Part shown: piece by piece, positions 48,246 through 58,879 of the stretch
Position numbering within the stretch: position 1 is the stretch's first letter
Layout of the letters: each line of letters opens with the position of its first letter
Assembly (NCBI GenBank): GCA_004794655.1
Contig: SMMW01000001.1
Location: forward strand, 15,863,001 to 15,927,000
Source of the DNA: Marisa cornuarietis
Taxonomy: Eukaryota; Mollusca; Gastropoda; Architaenioglossa; Ampullariidae
Direction of reading: 5' to 3'
DNA: 64,000 nt
The notes under the pieces: model-generated
Databases searched by the model: none
What the model saw: only the letters and a program-made list of their open reading frames with translations
Told to the model about the DNA's origin: nothing
Position numbers and translations under genes: made by a program

Positions 48246-49009
48246 ATAGCCCCATGTAAAGTATATCATCACACGGGCCGGTAGTGTGTTTGGACATCTT
48301 TCCGCCAGTGACAGTGTCGTCCACGTTCTTGTCTGCGATTGACGAGCAGTCTTTGGCGTTCAGATGCGAACCCCCGTTGGAGGTGACTTTACTCCAGTCA
48401 TTAACATTACAAACGTGATTGTCCTGCACGCGCGCGGCTACCCCAGCATGTGCAGGGAGGATCCTCTCGCTGACTACCCCTTGCTCTTCCGCGGCATCTG
48501 CCAACAACGCCGCTTTGCCGCCGCGAAGCAGTGCGGTCCGCTCCGCGTCGCCGCCTGCCGCCTTCTCTGCCGCTTCGTCGCCGCCGGGCGCCTCGCGGAG
48601 AACCGGCTGGCGCGGCCGCCCCGTTTGTTGCTTGTTGTAGACCGGTTTGAGTTGGATGAACACCGCCTTCTTGTCCCCCGCTTTCCAGGCCTTCAGCGCG
48701 TTCTTCTTCTGCTGCTTCCCCTCCGGAGACACGCACAGCAGCGAGACGAGCTGCTCCTCTTTCAGGTGGCCATGCTGGCGATGACGCTGATGAGGAGGCT
48801 GAGAATGACTGCAGTTGGAGCCGGCACGACCCGAGGGTTTGCCGCTGGCGACGTTGTTGGTGCGCACGATGCTGTGGGAGCCGTCGGAGGAGGCCGCCTC
48901 GCTGAGGGCCAGGTCGTCGGCGTTGCGAACCTCCGTCACGGAATGGCGTAACGATGAAGTGAAAGCGGCGGAAGTGCCGCGGGTGAGAGAGTCGCGGTAG
49001 CGCAGTAAT
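48217..49009 (-). CDS. GPCR last exon: long cytoplasmic tail
   Basis: The acceptor is TTGTCTTCCACAG before 49009. The first base completes Arg, followed by LLRYRDSLTRGTSAAF and about 245 further residues to TGA at 48219-48217. It is GC-rich, hydrophilic and rich in Ser/Thr, Gly, Ala and Lys. Many Ser/Thr suit receptor-kinase and arrestin control, an inference. The end (GLSQGGHCVQL) lies inside a 30-bp tandem repeat. Frames on the plus strand over this GC-rich exon are shadows. Confidence 0.88.
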
Positions 49010-51443
49010 CTGTGGAAGACAAGTGAGAGACTGAAAGTCTGGGATCGTCAGTCACCGTTATTTGCCGCCCTTTTCTGACCACAATGCCTCTGTTTCGGTT
49101 CTCAAGAAAGGAGAAGAACAATTCAATCAAGCGGTGAATATAAACTTTAAAATAACTGGAAAATGGTTTAACTTTAAAAACAGTGTGCGGATGAACAAGC
49201 CAGTTCAAATGGTAGCTGGGAAGGTTGTGTCCACGTTTACTTCCGGGAGAAAGATATGTTAAAGGTAAAAGGGGTATCGACGATTAGAAGCAGTGACCAC
49301 AAAATCTATCTTGCAAGCTGTTTAAAAACATTCAAAAGGTAACATAGTTACAAGTAAATAAACTCGCCATGCGCCTAATGGGCTGCCTCGAGCTCCCGAT
49401 GGGGTTTGGTTTTTTGGTAATGCTAGCGGATGTCTTAGTCGCTAATGTACTCAAGCGAGGCGATTCAATGAGATCCAAGGTATATGCAGAAGTATTAACA
49501 GACACACACACACACACACACGCTTTTTTTTAAAATTGCTTCACTGAAGTCTTGTCACGTGCTCCCTAGCTTGGGATGCTAAACATAGTTCACGAGCATC
49601 TGCTATCGGTCTTCGAGAAACTGGACACATGGACAAACACACGTCTTATCTTCCTCCTGACCTCAAGCCCATGGGTCAGTCATGTCACGCGCCTTGCTGT
49701 GTGCTTGCTGACCCGGTGACCCTTTCCCCACACAATCCCGCCAGACACACATTGTAACAAATACCGGGTACTGCAGTTGTTGATGTCGCGAACACGAACC
49801 GATTGACTGTAAAACCACGGAAGACCACCAGCAGATGTCAAGACGAGGCTCTCCTTCCTTGCTCCCTGGAGTGATCTGGGCCTCGGTCACGTCTCAAAAT
49901 TGTCAAAACACGTCAACAGTTACTAAAAATACATGAACTTTTACCGACATCCGTGTGATGGATTCTTATTTAGCTGGGCACGGAAAATGTCAAAGGAGCG
50001 AAAAATCTAATTTTAACGAATATTGGAAATAATTTGAGATTGAGGAAGTAAACATCATTTGGAAAAATAAGAATTATTTTTCTTCTCCTGCTTTGAAACC
50101 TCTCATGTTTTGAAGCCACAGTTTCTCTTGCATTCTTGCCTCCTGCCACTTTTCTTGGTCATCTTGATGACAGCGTGGGATTGGACGTACCCCTTCCATC
50201 TGAAACTACATGTTTTTTCTGCCTCTCTTTTTGGTTTGTATCCTCATATTATACAATAATGTTTTGCCAAATTTCTTATGAATTAAAATAGAAGTGGCGA
50301 AGTGGTCTTGTCAGGATATTTTTTGGTTCCGCCGTGTAGCTTCTGTTTATAGACGACTTTCTTGACTAGCGGTCTCTGCTGCACCATCTTGGTGCTGCTT
50401 TGGGTTTAGATGTAGGTGTCAGCAACAGAGACAAACTAAACTCTCTGACCTCTTTGCTATAACTTCTCTAGATATTTTCTCATCTGTTGATGCAGTTGCT
50501 ATGCCACTAATAGTTGTGAGAGTCAGAATTTACAGCCATGTAATCTGCAGCTCAAGTCTCTGTCAGTGTTGGAGTCTCAAGTTCGTGCTCACTATAAATG
50601 CTCATGCGCTACCTCAAACTTAACTGTTTACGCTCGCACTGACTCCCAGTCTTTTTCATGAAGTCCCGGACTGCTTTTTGTACAGGTTTTTCTGTCTTGT
50701 GTTTAAGCTGTTGATGTGTCTGTATCTGTTTGTTTGCTGGCATGTTTTTGTGTCTTTCTTTGTGAACTCTCCCTTTTTTTATAAAGCAAATCAAGCTTCT
50801 GGTAAAGTAGGAAAGTGCGTTATACTTATTCCCTTTATTATTAAATTAATATATTTTTCTTAATAAAAGCATAAATAGAGCTTAATTCTAACCTACTTGT
50901 ATGAACTTAAATGAACACGGCTCTTAGTACCTGTTTGTGAGCCGGCAGCAGATGAAACCACTAAGAATCTTCTTGAAGGAGCGCCGAAACTTCTTGCTCA
51001 TGCCCGTGTAGATGAAGGGGTTGATGCAGCTGTTGATGAAGCCGCACAAGTGCACAGTCAGCATGGTGAAGAGGAAGTTCCGCTCGCGCAGGAAGCTTTG
51101 GCCGCTGATGCTCTGGATCTGCGTGACCAGCGTGGACAGGTAGAGAGGCGACCACGACACGATGAAGGCCACGGCGATGACGATGACCATTCGAGCCACC
51201 TGCGTATTCAAGCATCAAGAGGCGAGAATGAGAGTCCAGAACACCCAGCGTTTTGTGAGGTCACTTCCGCTCCTCAAACACACCCCCCTCCCCCTCCCTC
51301 GTGTCTCTCTCTCTTTGTCTCTGTCTTTCACTGCCTCTCTCTCTTTCTTTCTCCCCTTCCTTGTAAGTCAGGTTTGATGGCTAGGATCAACCTTTTATGG
51401 TGCTATAGAATAACCAGGACTGCTTCGTTCAGGCGCACGTACG

Positions 51444-51505
<62 letters not shown>

Positions 51506-54500
51506 TGGTTGCTTGGTTTGATTCGGGTTGGGTTGGTTTGATTCGGGTTGGGTTGGTTTGATTCGGGCTGGGTTGGTTTGATTCGGATTGGGTTGGTTGG
51601 TCTGGTTGGTTGGTTTGATTCGGGTTGGGTTGGGTTGGGTTGGTTTGATTTGTAGAAAAGTGCTTCCACTCTGAGGTTATTTCTCATTCTTGGCATCATT
51701 CTTGTCCTGTCCATCCATCCAGGAGACCCACGTGACATTAACACCATTCCACGCAGTGACGCCTCTAAAAACACCAAATTGCTGGACGCTCTACTGAACT
51801 TGATCAGAAACTGCTTTCCGGATAATTTAATGACGATGTGTTTTCAACGGGAGACAACAAACGTTGATTTGATTAAAGCCGCTACCAGAAACGTGTCCAA
51901 TGGAGCTGCAATGGTGGAAATGAACAGACTATGACTACCCCCGACATGCTGTTGATTACCTCCTGTGGTTCAATCCAGAAATTCTTGAACAGAATCTGGC
52001 ATTTATGGTGATTGTAAAACTAACCTGATGATCGTACTACAAGAATTCGGCTATGTTTCAATGATTCTAAAACTAACCCATGCAACTGCAACTGTAAGCA
52101 CATCCATGTCATTGGTGGGTGGCCTCAAGAAAATAATAGCGATGTGTTCAATGTGTAAGTTATCATAATCAGCCTGAAAAATAGGAAAACACTTGTCCTC
52201 GTACGTCCTCGATTCCAGAATTGACGACTGTAGGCCGCTAGCATTTATCATGTATGTGTGGTGTTCTTTGTGTAAAGCACTTTGAGTTCATCTTAATGGT
52301 GTAGAAAGGTGCTATAGAAATCATCATCATTATTATTATTATTTCGCACTATGGGAGAGAGAGGGGGGAGGAAACCTGGAGTACCAGAAGAAAACTCCCT
52401 ACGCCAAACACTCCTACGCCGCTCCTTCAAGTGTTACCTTCAGTAAAATGGCGTTAAGAGACCCAGTCTACGTCCTTGTCCCCAACGATAAACAATTAAC
52501 ACCTCGACACGATTTCCGAAGGAATGAGAAGAGCCACTTGACAGCATTCTGCTTTTAAGTTCCGATCGTGTCAAAGTATGAAATAATCTTCATCGTGAAT
52601 GGATCAGACACTTCACACAAGGGAAGTAATATGTCATGGCGGAATCTGTGTCGCTGACACACGAATGATTCTTTTACGGAGAAAGCGTTACCTAATGTCA
52701 TTGAGGCTTCGCTGTAGGCGCATATATCGTTATTCACCAGAAAGAGGACAGATTTTCTAGTAATTTCCTCAGCTTAACACGGGGGGAGTGCTCAACGCCA
52801 CGGAAAGCAAATTCCGCAGGCGGCCGCTAAAACAAGAATCATTAGGGGAGGCTACTCGCATTCAACATAGTTTGTGCCAACGGAGTTGTAGGGATTAGTG
52901 GGTAAAAGGGATCACGGAGGTCATGCGATCACGTGATGTTAGTCCACATGACATCACTCGTGGTGTCAGTAGGCTAGGGAAGAAATACAGCTTTCTGGTG
53001 GCCATCGCAATCAGATAATCAATAGACATTTCCCTCCAATTTGCCATTCACGCAGGGGAGCAGTGGTGGGTAGGCTTTCTTTTCTACAGCTTTCTTTATC
53101 TGTAACTGAATGAATTGGGGAAATCAGTGAAAAGACAGTCCACGACTTTTCAGCTTAGCCATAAAGGAAGGTAAATACGATTTTGATGTGTATATATATA
53201 TATATATACAACTATAAAGACAAAGGCAAAGGAGCCCAGTAAAATAGGAGATATTGTTAGCACTTTCACTTGGTTTTACGCGTCAGATTACTGCAAATTA
53301 GTCTCGTCTTCACTGGATGACATGTTTGTCAACACTGCCAAGCCGCCTTGGGAACGTTTTTCAAGAGGCCACTGGGCCCGCAGTCGGTCCGCAGCCTTCT
53401 AATCGGATCCCAGAAAAAAGGAGTCCGGGACTAGCTGCAGTCTAGTGTTGGACAATCGATCGATCGATCGATGCATCCCACTCTCTCTGAACTCGGCGAA
53501 AAAAAGAGATTTTGGTTCCACCTCCACAAAGTTAGATTCGTACAAGGTCATTCGTGTGCATACATGTGTGCATTTCTGAATAGTTCTCGGGGAACTGTTG
53601 ATGATAACTCCACAGGAGTTAACCTGTCATTGGTGTTTTCGAATTATTCTTCTAACAATTCGCGTTAAAATTAGCGACCTGGGGCCGGTTGCACAACACG
53701 TTTCTAAACCTTAAAACTGTTCTAAAGAAGCAAAATCTCGTCTTAGCCATTTTCATGCATCGCAGAAGAACATACAAAAAAATTGTACTGACAGGAAGGA
53801 AAGTCTGACTTAAACAACTGTATCTTACCTAAAGCAGCTTTAGTTTAAAAATTCTAAAATTGTGGTGTGCACTTTAAACTAATTATCTAAAAAGAGTTAT
53901 GGCTTAAAAGTGTTTACAATTAGAAATGTTTTGCGCAACTGGCCCCTGGACTGCAACAGTAGGTAACCTTCCATACAACCAGGTAATAAGTTAGGCAGCC
54001 ATCATCCAACCAAACAGTCAAGCAACCATAAACCTGCGTTCAGTCTTCGCAGCTCAAACCAAAACCCCACCAAAGTTCCACCGAGATCTACAGAGTGCGA
54101 GAGAAATCGTTCCCAGCGTGCCTTTCTCTTGTTCTCCTCGTGACGTCGTCCCGTTTCCTTGCGCGAGACGGGCGGCCAGCGGCGCACGGCGATTGGCTGC
54201 AGCAGGCAGACGGCGATGCGCACGCACGTGGCTAAGATGACGAGCATGGGTAAGAGGTACATAATCAAGAACAGAAAGACGAAAAACCCGCGACGAAAGC
54301 GGTCCGTGGTGCCTGCTCCGTACATCAGTTCGTCAATCTCGTCAAACCTGGCAGACAGAAGAGAGGGAGGGGGGTAGGGACATAATTAGTGGAGGGTCAT
54401 TTGTACGGAGTCACACACAGCACAGGGACACAGCAACAAAACTAAAAATAAAACGCACAAGCCTTGCTTTAGGTTTATATCGTAAGAGGTGTTTTTAAAG

Positions 54501-55963
54501 TCTTAGATTTATATCGTAAGAAATGTTCGGAGAGTAACGGATCATTTTGTTAGGTATCTTGAAATGTAAAAGCAAAGCTAGTCCTGAGGCCGTTAGCACG
54601 GAAAGTTCGCAGAAATTACCCCTAAACCAACTTAACAGAATAACAATCTGTTCTAGGACGGTTCCTTGAAGTCGAGGTCCTTGGAAAGCAAACCTCTCCC
54701 TATCGGCTTCCGTCAAAACCAAAAGTTACCTTCCTTCAAGGCGTAAGAGATATGGTCACACAAAAGACTTCTTCAAGCTGCAGAGACTGTTCCCAACAAC
54801 GCCCACTCCAGGAAAGGTGCATGTCGATTAGAAAGCCTGTGGCGGAACTTCCAGCCATCCGACCAGCACGCTTTTAAAGAAAAGTTTTAATTACTTTTTC
54901 ATGGAGGAAGTAAACTGAGATTTTAAGTTTGAAGGCGAAGCTTTCAGCCCACAAGGTCAGTTGTCTGAAGAAGAAGTTGTTGAAATGAAATGAGTATCAA
55001 AGGAAGTTCGCTCAAGTAAGCACGTCAGCAGGTGACACGTGATGAGGTGATTGTCGGGCTGAAATCCGTGAGAGAAAAATTAAAAGACCTTCATTATAAG
55101 GAAACCAGTCGATGATGTGTAAAAGAAAAGGGAAAAGTGGGGGTGGGGATATTTTACCTGAGTGATGAATGAAGGAAGAATAAGAAAGAGAAACGGGTTT
55201 GTTGCCATAGAAACCCTCGCTTACACTTGAGCCCCAGGCATCTTTGAAGCTGGGAAAGTAACCGTTGTTCCTAACAACTATACCTGTTCCCTTACATCAG
55301 GTCTAGTCGTGCCCTTCTGTGGACGAGACCACTCAGCTTGCTTGCTCCGTGTCATCAAGACGTCTAGCCCCCCCCTCACCCTCATCAGTAGGTTGGAGAC
55401 TTTGAGCTCGATGGAATGCTAATACTCTCTTTGATACTACAACTGCAGGCGCCTCCTCCGATCTGTCGGCTTAACAGTCTCGTCTGGAACTGACGACGGA
55501 AAGAGATTCGTGCATTCGCTCCTTATTTTTCTTTGAGCCAGTTTCCTGGAGAGTTTGATTTACCGCCACAAATCCTGTCTGTTGCCCTAAAGCCTCTTGA
55601 TGTTGCGCAACTGCTCACAAATTCCTCATACTTTGTCGCAGAAGGCAGAAGGAAAAGTTGACACTGGCACGCACTATTTCCATTTTATTTATGTTCACCT
55701 CTTGGCTACCAATCTAAAAACGAAAATGGCTGCAATATTTGAGTGGGGTTTTTAGTTCCCCTATTTATTTTTTTTTCAATCAAATTATACTTCCAGAGCC
55801 TTTCTTTGTCAAACAGATTGCAATGTAATCCTCGTACAAAGTGAAGACACAGTTTTTACCTGTCTAGACATATTTTCAGATAGGTATTTAAGGCGACACA
55901 AGAACTGCCTGTCCCCCCTCCCTGCGCTGCACAATCAAAAGAACAACGATTCTTCGTGTAGAC

Positions 55964-56000
<37 letters not shown>

Positions 56001-58879
56001 CAACGAATTATTGGCACCAGGTGTGACATAGCGCTCCATCAATAAAATTCTTCAGGCTCTGTGTAGAAGCACCTCACGGTATTAGCACCAACTCTCACAA
56101 TCTTTCGTTGTTCTCTGCCCTTCGAAAATTAACAACCAAATCTTAAGTACATTGACTCGAACAGTCAAGACAAGACAGTTGTCAGTGCCGAGCCGCTTCT
56201 ACAACTCCTGAGGAGTTTACTTTACAAGAGTACCACGTGGCATTAACAAGAGACTATAATCATAGAGCTTCTGGTCTTAACCAGAGGGGTCTGCCCCTTT
56301 ATTCTTTTTAATTCCTGTTGAATATTTCTTAATTATTCAAGAATGTAGAGCCTATAAAGCGGTTTCGAGGAGCGCTGATGGTATACTAGCTTATCTTTCA
56401 ACATTCACATGTTCTCCCTGCATTAACTTCTTTGTTCTTTGTCGCGGAAATGAAAATAATGGCTTCTTTCAAGTCTTTAAAGTTGTTACATAAACATCCT
56501 AATCACACGGCGATACTTGCTGCATAACAAGTTCAGTTCTCCATAACTTTTCACTTTCATATGAAGAGATTCGTTTATGAATGAATGAATGAATGAATGC
56601 TTCATTGGCCTAGAAACGCATTTGTCCTCGAAATCCCTTTACTTTAAGCTTGAGTTGGAAGGCCAGTGAAGAAAGATCAGCTAGAAGATTTGTTTGTTTG
56701 TTTGTTTCTCCTCGTAGAGCTTCCAATGGCCCACTTTTCCATTTACGATAATGTAGTCTTAGCATCAATGCCAGCCAACGATCGTCTGTGGGATACGAGT
56801 AAAGGTTTAACAGATATGAGAGTTCATGACTTTCTTGTACTGAGAAAACATCTTTCAGAGGCATCAGCGACATCAATTTTCATTATTTTGGCCCCGAACC
56901 CACTCCCCGCGTCAAAAGGCACCGAGAGAAGCAAAAATAGAGTTAATTCTGAACTGCCAAGGGCGTGTTTGTCGCTGTCTTTCGCGGTCTAAAATGGAAT
57001 GTTGGAGCTTATGGTTCACCGATGATGCCTGCGGCAAACAAAATTTTAAAAATCTTGGTTGTTCTTGTTAGAGCCTCCCTCCGTTGTCCTTTATACAACC
57101 TCAGGTGCAGAAAAAAAATAAGGGTGCAAGGCAGTGCACATAGACCGGTCTGTACTGCTCGCTAAGTCGATGTAAATTTATTCATGAATCATCACTTCAT
57201 AATAACTACAAAAACATTAAAGGACAGTGTACCAAGGTAGAGTAATTTCTGCATTGGCTGGTACCAAAGATGCAGCTAATCGCTGCCCCTAGAAACAAAA
57301 TGATGAAATTTGTGTTATTCGTCAGGTCTTTTGACATCAGTATATTTTTCAGCTGATTTCTTTACAATTCTTCACTGGTTGCCGCAAACCAACACAGTTA
57401 GTTTTGAGGCTATCTCTTTATAAGCATTATTCCACCCTTAAAATAATGACCGCCGATGGGACTTCAAAAGAAACTCAAAGGTCTACCTGCCCGTTGACAC
57501 CTCAAGCGAGCTTTGCGACGAGAAAAAAAAGCTGATGATAAAGGCAATGACTGCATCGCCTTCTGAACTTTGTGGACTGCATAGAACTGGTCTTAGTTGG
57601 TCCGACTGAAAACAAAAACATCTAGAGGCATGCGAAAAGTAGCAAGAGCATCCCCCTTTCACCCCAATCCCCTCAAAAAAAAAAAAAAGACTTAGTGTCT
57701 TTCATCTCGTCTTAGCAGACGACAGCAACGACCTTCGTCTGGCGGGAGGATTTCTGCGAGACGGTGACCGGAATGAAAATTATAGTCTTAAAAAATTGAA
57801 GACAAAAGCTTCACATTTCAAATGAAAGGCGGCAGATTCACAAAGCTCTGCCTAAGATAAACGGTCTTGGGTAGAACGCCAGGGAAATAACAAAACCAGA
57901 CACACTGACACTCAAGAGACACTCATTTACTTGCAAACCCACCCGCAACCCCTTCACACTCCATCTATCTATACAGACCGTTAAAAGACTCCTTGAGCAC
58001 CTTATTTGGTGTTATTTTTTTCTCTCAAAGAGAGATGGAGATCCATCTCTCTTTCTGAAAGTATTTCTCTCTGTGTGCATATATATGTATCTTTAAAGGT
58101 AAAAAGGTAGTCACGTGAGCTTATAGTCAGAAGCGGAGGGAGGTGTGAGTAGGACCGGGTTGTTTTCTTTGGCACCCATTTCCTTTTCCTCGTTACCTTA
58201 CCTTCGTCCCACAGCTGGGTTAACTGGGAAAAGTAAGCTGCGTTACACGGGTATCGAACCAGCAGGTCCTCGCGTCTTTGGGTTCGGGTGTCAGCGCTCT
58301 AACCAATAGGCTATCCGCTTGACTTTATGTGCATTTGCATGTGTTTAGGATGCAAAATGTGTTCATGAGAGCGCGTGCGTATGTTTTGTTTAAGCTGATT
58401 GATTTTAGTGCCCATCTGAGTTCTCTTTAAAAAAAAAGCCCTTCCACTGTACGCAACAATGAATGAAAGAATGAATAAAAGAACAAACGAACGGATAAAG
58501 CAATTAATGAATGAATGAAGAAACGAACAAATGAATGAAGGAATAAGCGAATGAATGAACAAACGAACGAATGAATGAACGAATAATAAACAAATTTCCC
58601 AAAGAAGTATTACTAGATTTACTGGATGCCACAAACGACTTGCTAAAACTATAGGGAGCACTGTTACCTTGTGCCCAGGTGGCAGTACCTCACCTGTCGT
58701 TGCAGATCTGTCTGGAGACGGAACCCATGTCGCTGCTGATGACAAATGGGTATGAGCGGGAGAAGGTGTAAGGCGAGGCCAAGATAACGGGTATGGCCCA
58801 CGTGGCTGCCAGAATCTTCTTGGTGCGAGACTTGCTGCTGAACTTCATGGCCGACAGCGGGTGGACGATAGCGTAGTAC
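48217..58879 (-). CDS. rhodopsin-family peptide GPCR, 3' part (TM3 end to C-terminus)
   Basis: Exons on the minus strand are 58879-58694, 54347-54122, 51199-50931 and 49009-48217. They encode the end of TM3 (RYYAIVHPL), TM4, extracellular loop 2 with the conserved Cys (RQICNDRF), TM5, a basic third loop, TM6 with SWSP, TM7 with NSCINPFIY (the NPxxY motif), helix 8 (KKFRRSFKKIL), a CC pair for palmitoylation, and an unusually long cytoplasmic tail of about 270 residues. It is a class A, peptide-receptor-like GPCR acting at the plasma membrane through G proteins. The ligand group is not decided; the TM3-TM4 wording resembles neuropeptide receptors. TM1 to mid-TM3 are not found between 58880 and 64000, so the gene probably continues beyond the right edge. 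Confidence 0.92.
49501..49522 (+). repeat. short (CA)n microsatellite
   Basis: About eleven CA units in the GPCR intron between the TM6-7 exon and the tail exon. The rest of that intron (49010-50930) shows nothing I can name. Confidence 0.9.
50931..51199 (-). CDS. GPCR exon: TM6, TM7, helix 8
   Basis: The acceptor is TGAATACGCAG before 51199 and the donor is AACAG/GTACTA. It encodes VARMVIVIAVAFIVSWSPLY (TM6), an extracellular loop 3, TM7 with CGFINSCINPFIYTG, helix 8 (MSKKFRRSFKKIL) and SGFICCRLTN. It contains 89 codons plus two bases. The proline of the usual CWxP is kept, while Cys is replaced by Ser. Confidence 0.95.
51443..51653 (+). repeat. (GATT)n microsatellite plus 20-bp minisatellite
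   Basis: About 15 GATT units (51444-51505) run into copies of TTGATTCGGGTTGGGTTGGT, a unit of about 20 bp repeated five or more times with shortened versions. It lies in the GPCR intron about 240 bp upstream, in transcript sense, of the TM6-7 exon. On the minus strand it reads as Asn/Pro/Thr-rich nonsense. Confidence 0.93.
52262..52420 (+). mobile_element. retroposon 3' tail followed by reversed SINE body fragment
   Basis: GTAAAGCACTTTGAGTTCATC...AAAGGTGCTATAGAAATCATC with (ATT)n is the widespread 3' tail shared by many LINE and SINE elements. It is followed by GGAGGAAACCTGGAGTACC, the reverse of the body block seen at 25345-25375. Both sit in a GPCR intron. Confidence 0.65.
53681..53946 (+). 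mobile_element. 266-bp MITE-like element, copy 2
   Basis: It starts GGGGCCGGTTGCACAACACG and ends TTTTGCGCAACTGGCCCC. It has the same length and orientation as the copy at 4175-4440 and scattered substitutions (roughly one in ten by eye). It lies in the GPCR intron about 170 bp below the TM5 exon. Confidence 0.88.
54122..54347 (-). CDS. GPCR exon: loop 2 end, TM5, third intracellular loop
   Basis: The acceptor is CTTCTGTCTGCCAG before 54347. The first base finishes an Arg, then FDEIDELMYGAGTTD, TM5 (FFVFLFLIMYLLPMLVILA) and the basic loop RRHEENKRK. In phase and by family pattern the exon should end after AAG at 54122, where the next bases are GC, not GT. Either a GC-AG intron is used, or the exon runs 10 or 16 codons further to weaker phase-0 GT sites (TCT/GTAGAT, TTG/GTGGGG). 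The right end is therefore uncertain. Confidence 0.85.
55964..56000 (+). repeat. (TAA)n microsatellite
   Basis: About twelve AAT/TAA units in the large GPCR intron 54348-58693. The rest of that intron has AT-rich sequence, an (AATG)n run at 56577-56600 and no exon I can support. Confidence 0.95.
58093..58322 (-). mobile_element. SINE-like copy, family 2, clearest copy
   Basis: Read on the minus strand it begins GCGGATAGCCTATTGGTTAG (A-box-like) and GCTGGTTCGATACCCGTG (B-box-like). TTTTCCCAGTTAACCCAGC, GGTAAGGTAACGAGG and an end ACCTTTTTACCTTTAAAG follow. It is a tRNA-derived retroposon, since no matching acceptor stem closes the head. It lies in the GPCR intron next to the TM4 exon. Confidence 0.75.
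58440..58592 (+). repeat. degenerate (AATGAACG)n-type tract
   Basis: Repeated AATGAATGAA and AACGAACGAA phrases over about 150 bp, just outside the TM4 exon of the GPCR. The reverse reads as Phe/Ile/Ser-rich pseudo-membrane frames that are not genes. Confidence 0.85.
58694..58879 (-). CDS. GPCR exon: TM3 end, TM4, extracellular loop 2
   Basis: The acceptor is TGTATTTGCAG before 58879 and the donor is GACAG/GTGAGG. The first base completes the Arg codon of the DRY-like motif, giving RYYAIVHPLSAMKFSSK. TM4 follows (AATWAIPVILASPYTF), then loop 2 up to RQICNDR. It has 61 full codons with one base before and two after, agreeing with the next exon. Confidence 0.93.

Noticed and set aside
48364..49000. 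Plus-strand frame of 195 codons opposite the GPCR tail
   Set aside because: GC-rich shadow. The minus strand has matching splice phase and continues a real receptor.
56610..57165. Short frames on both strands in the GPCR intron
   Set aside because: No membrane or receptor features and no splice signals in phase with the flanking exons.
58250..58322. A tRNA gene on the minus strand
   Set aside because: A- and B-box-like sequence is present but there is no closing acceptor stem, and the same tail recurs at other copies, so it is a SINE head.
58311..58745. Phe/Ser/Ile-rich minus frame that looks like membrane segments
   Set aside because: Produced by the AATGAACG-type tract; it runs through the GPCR donor into the intron.
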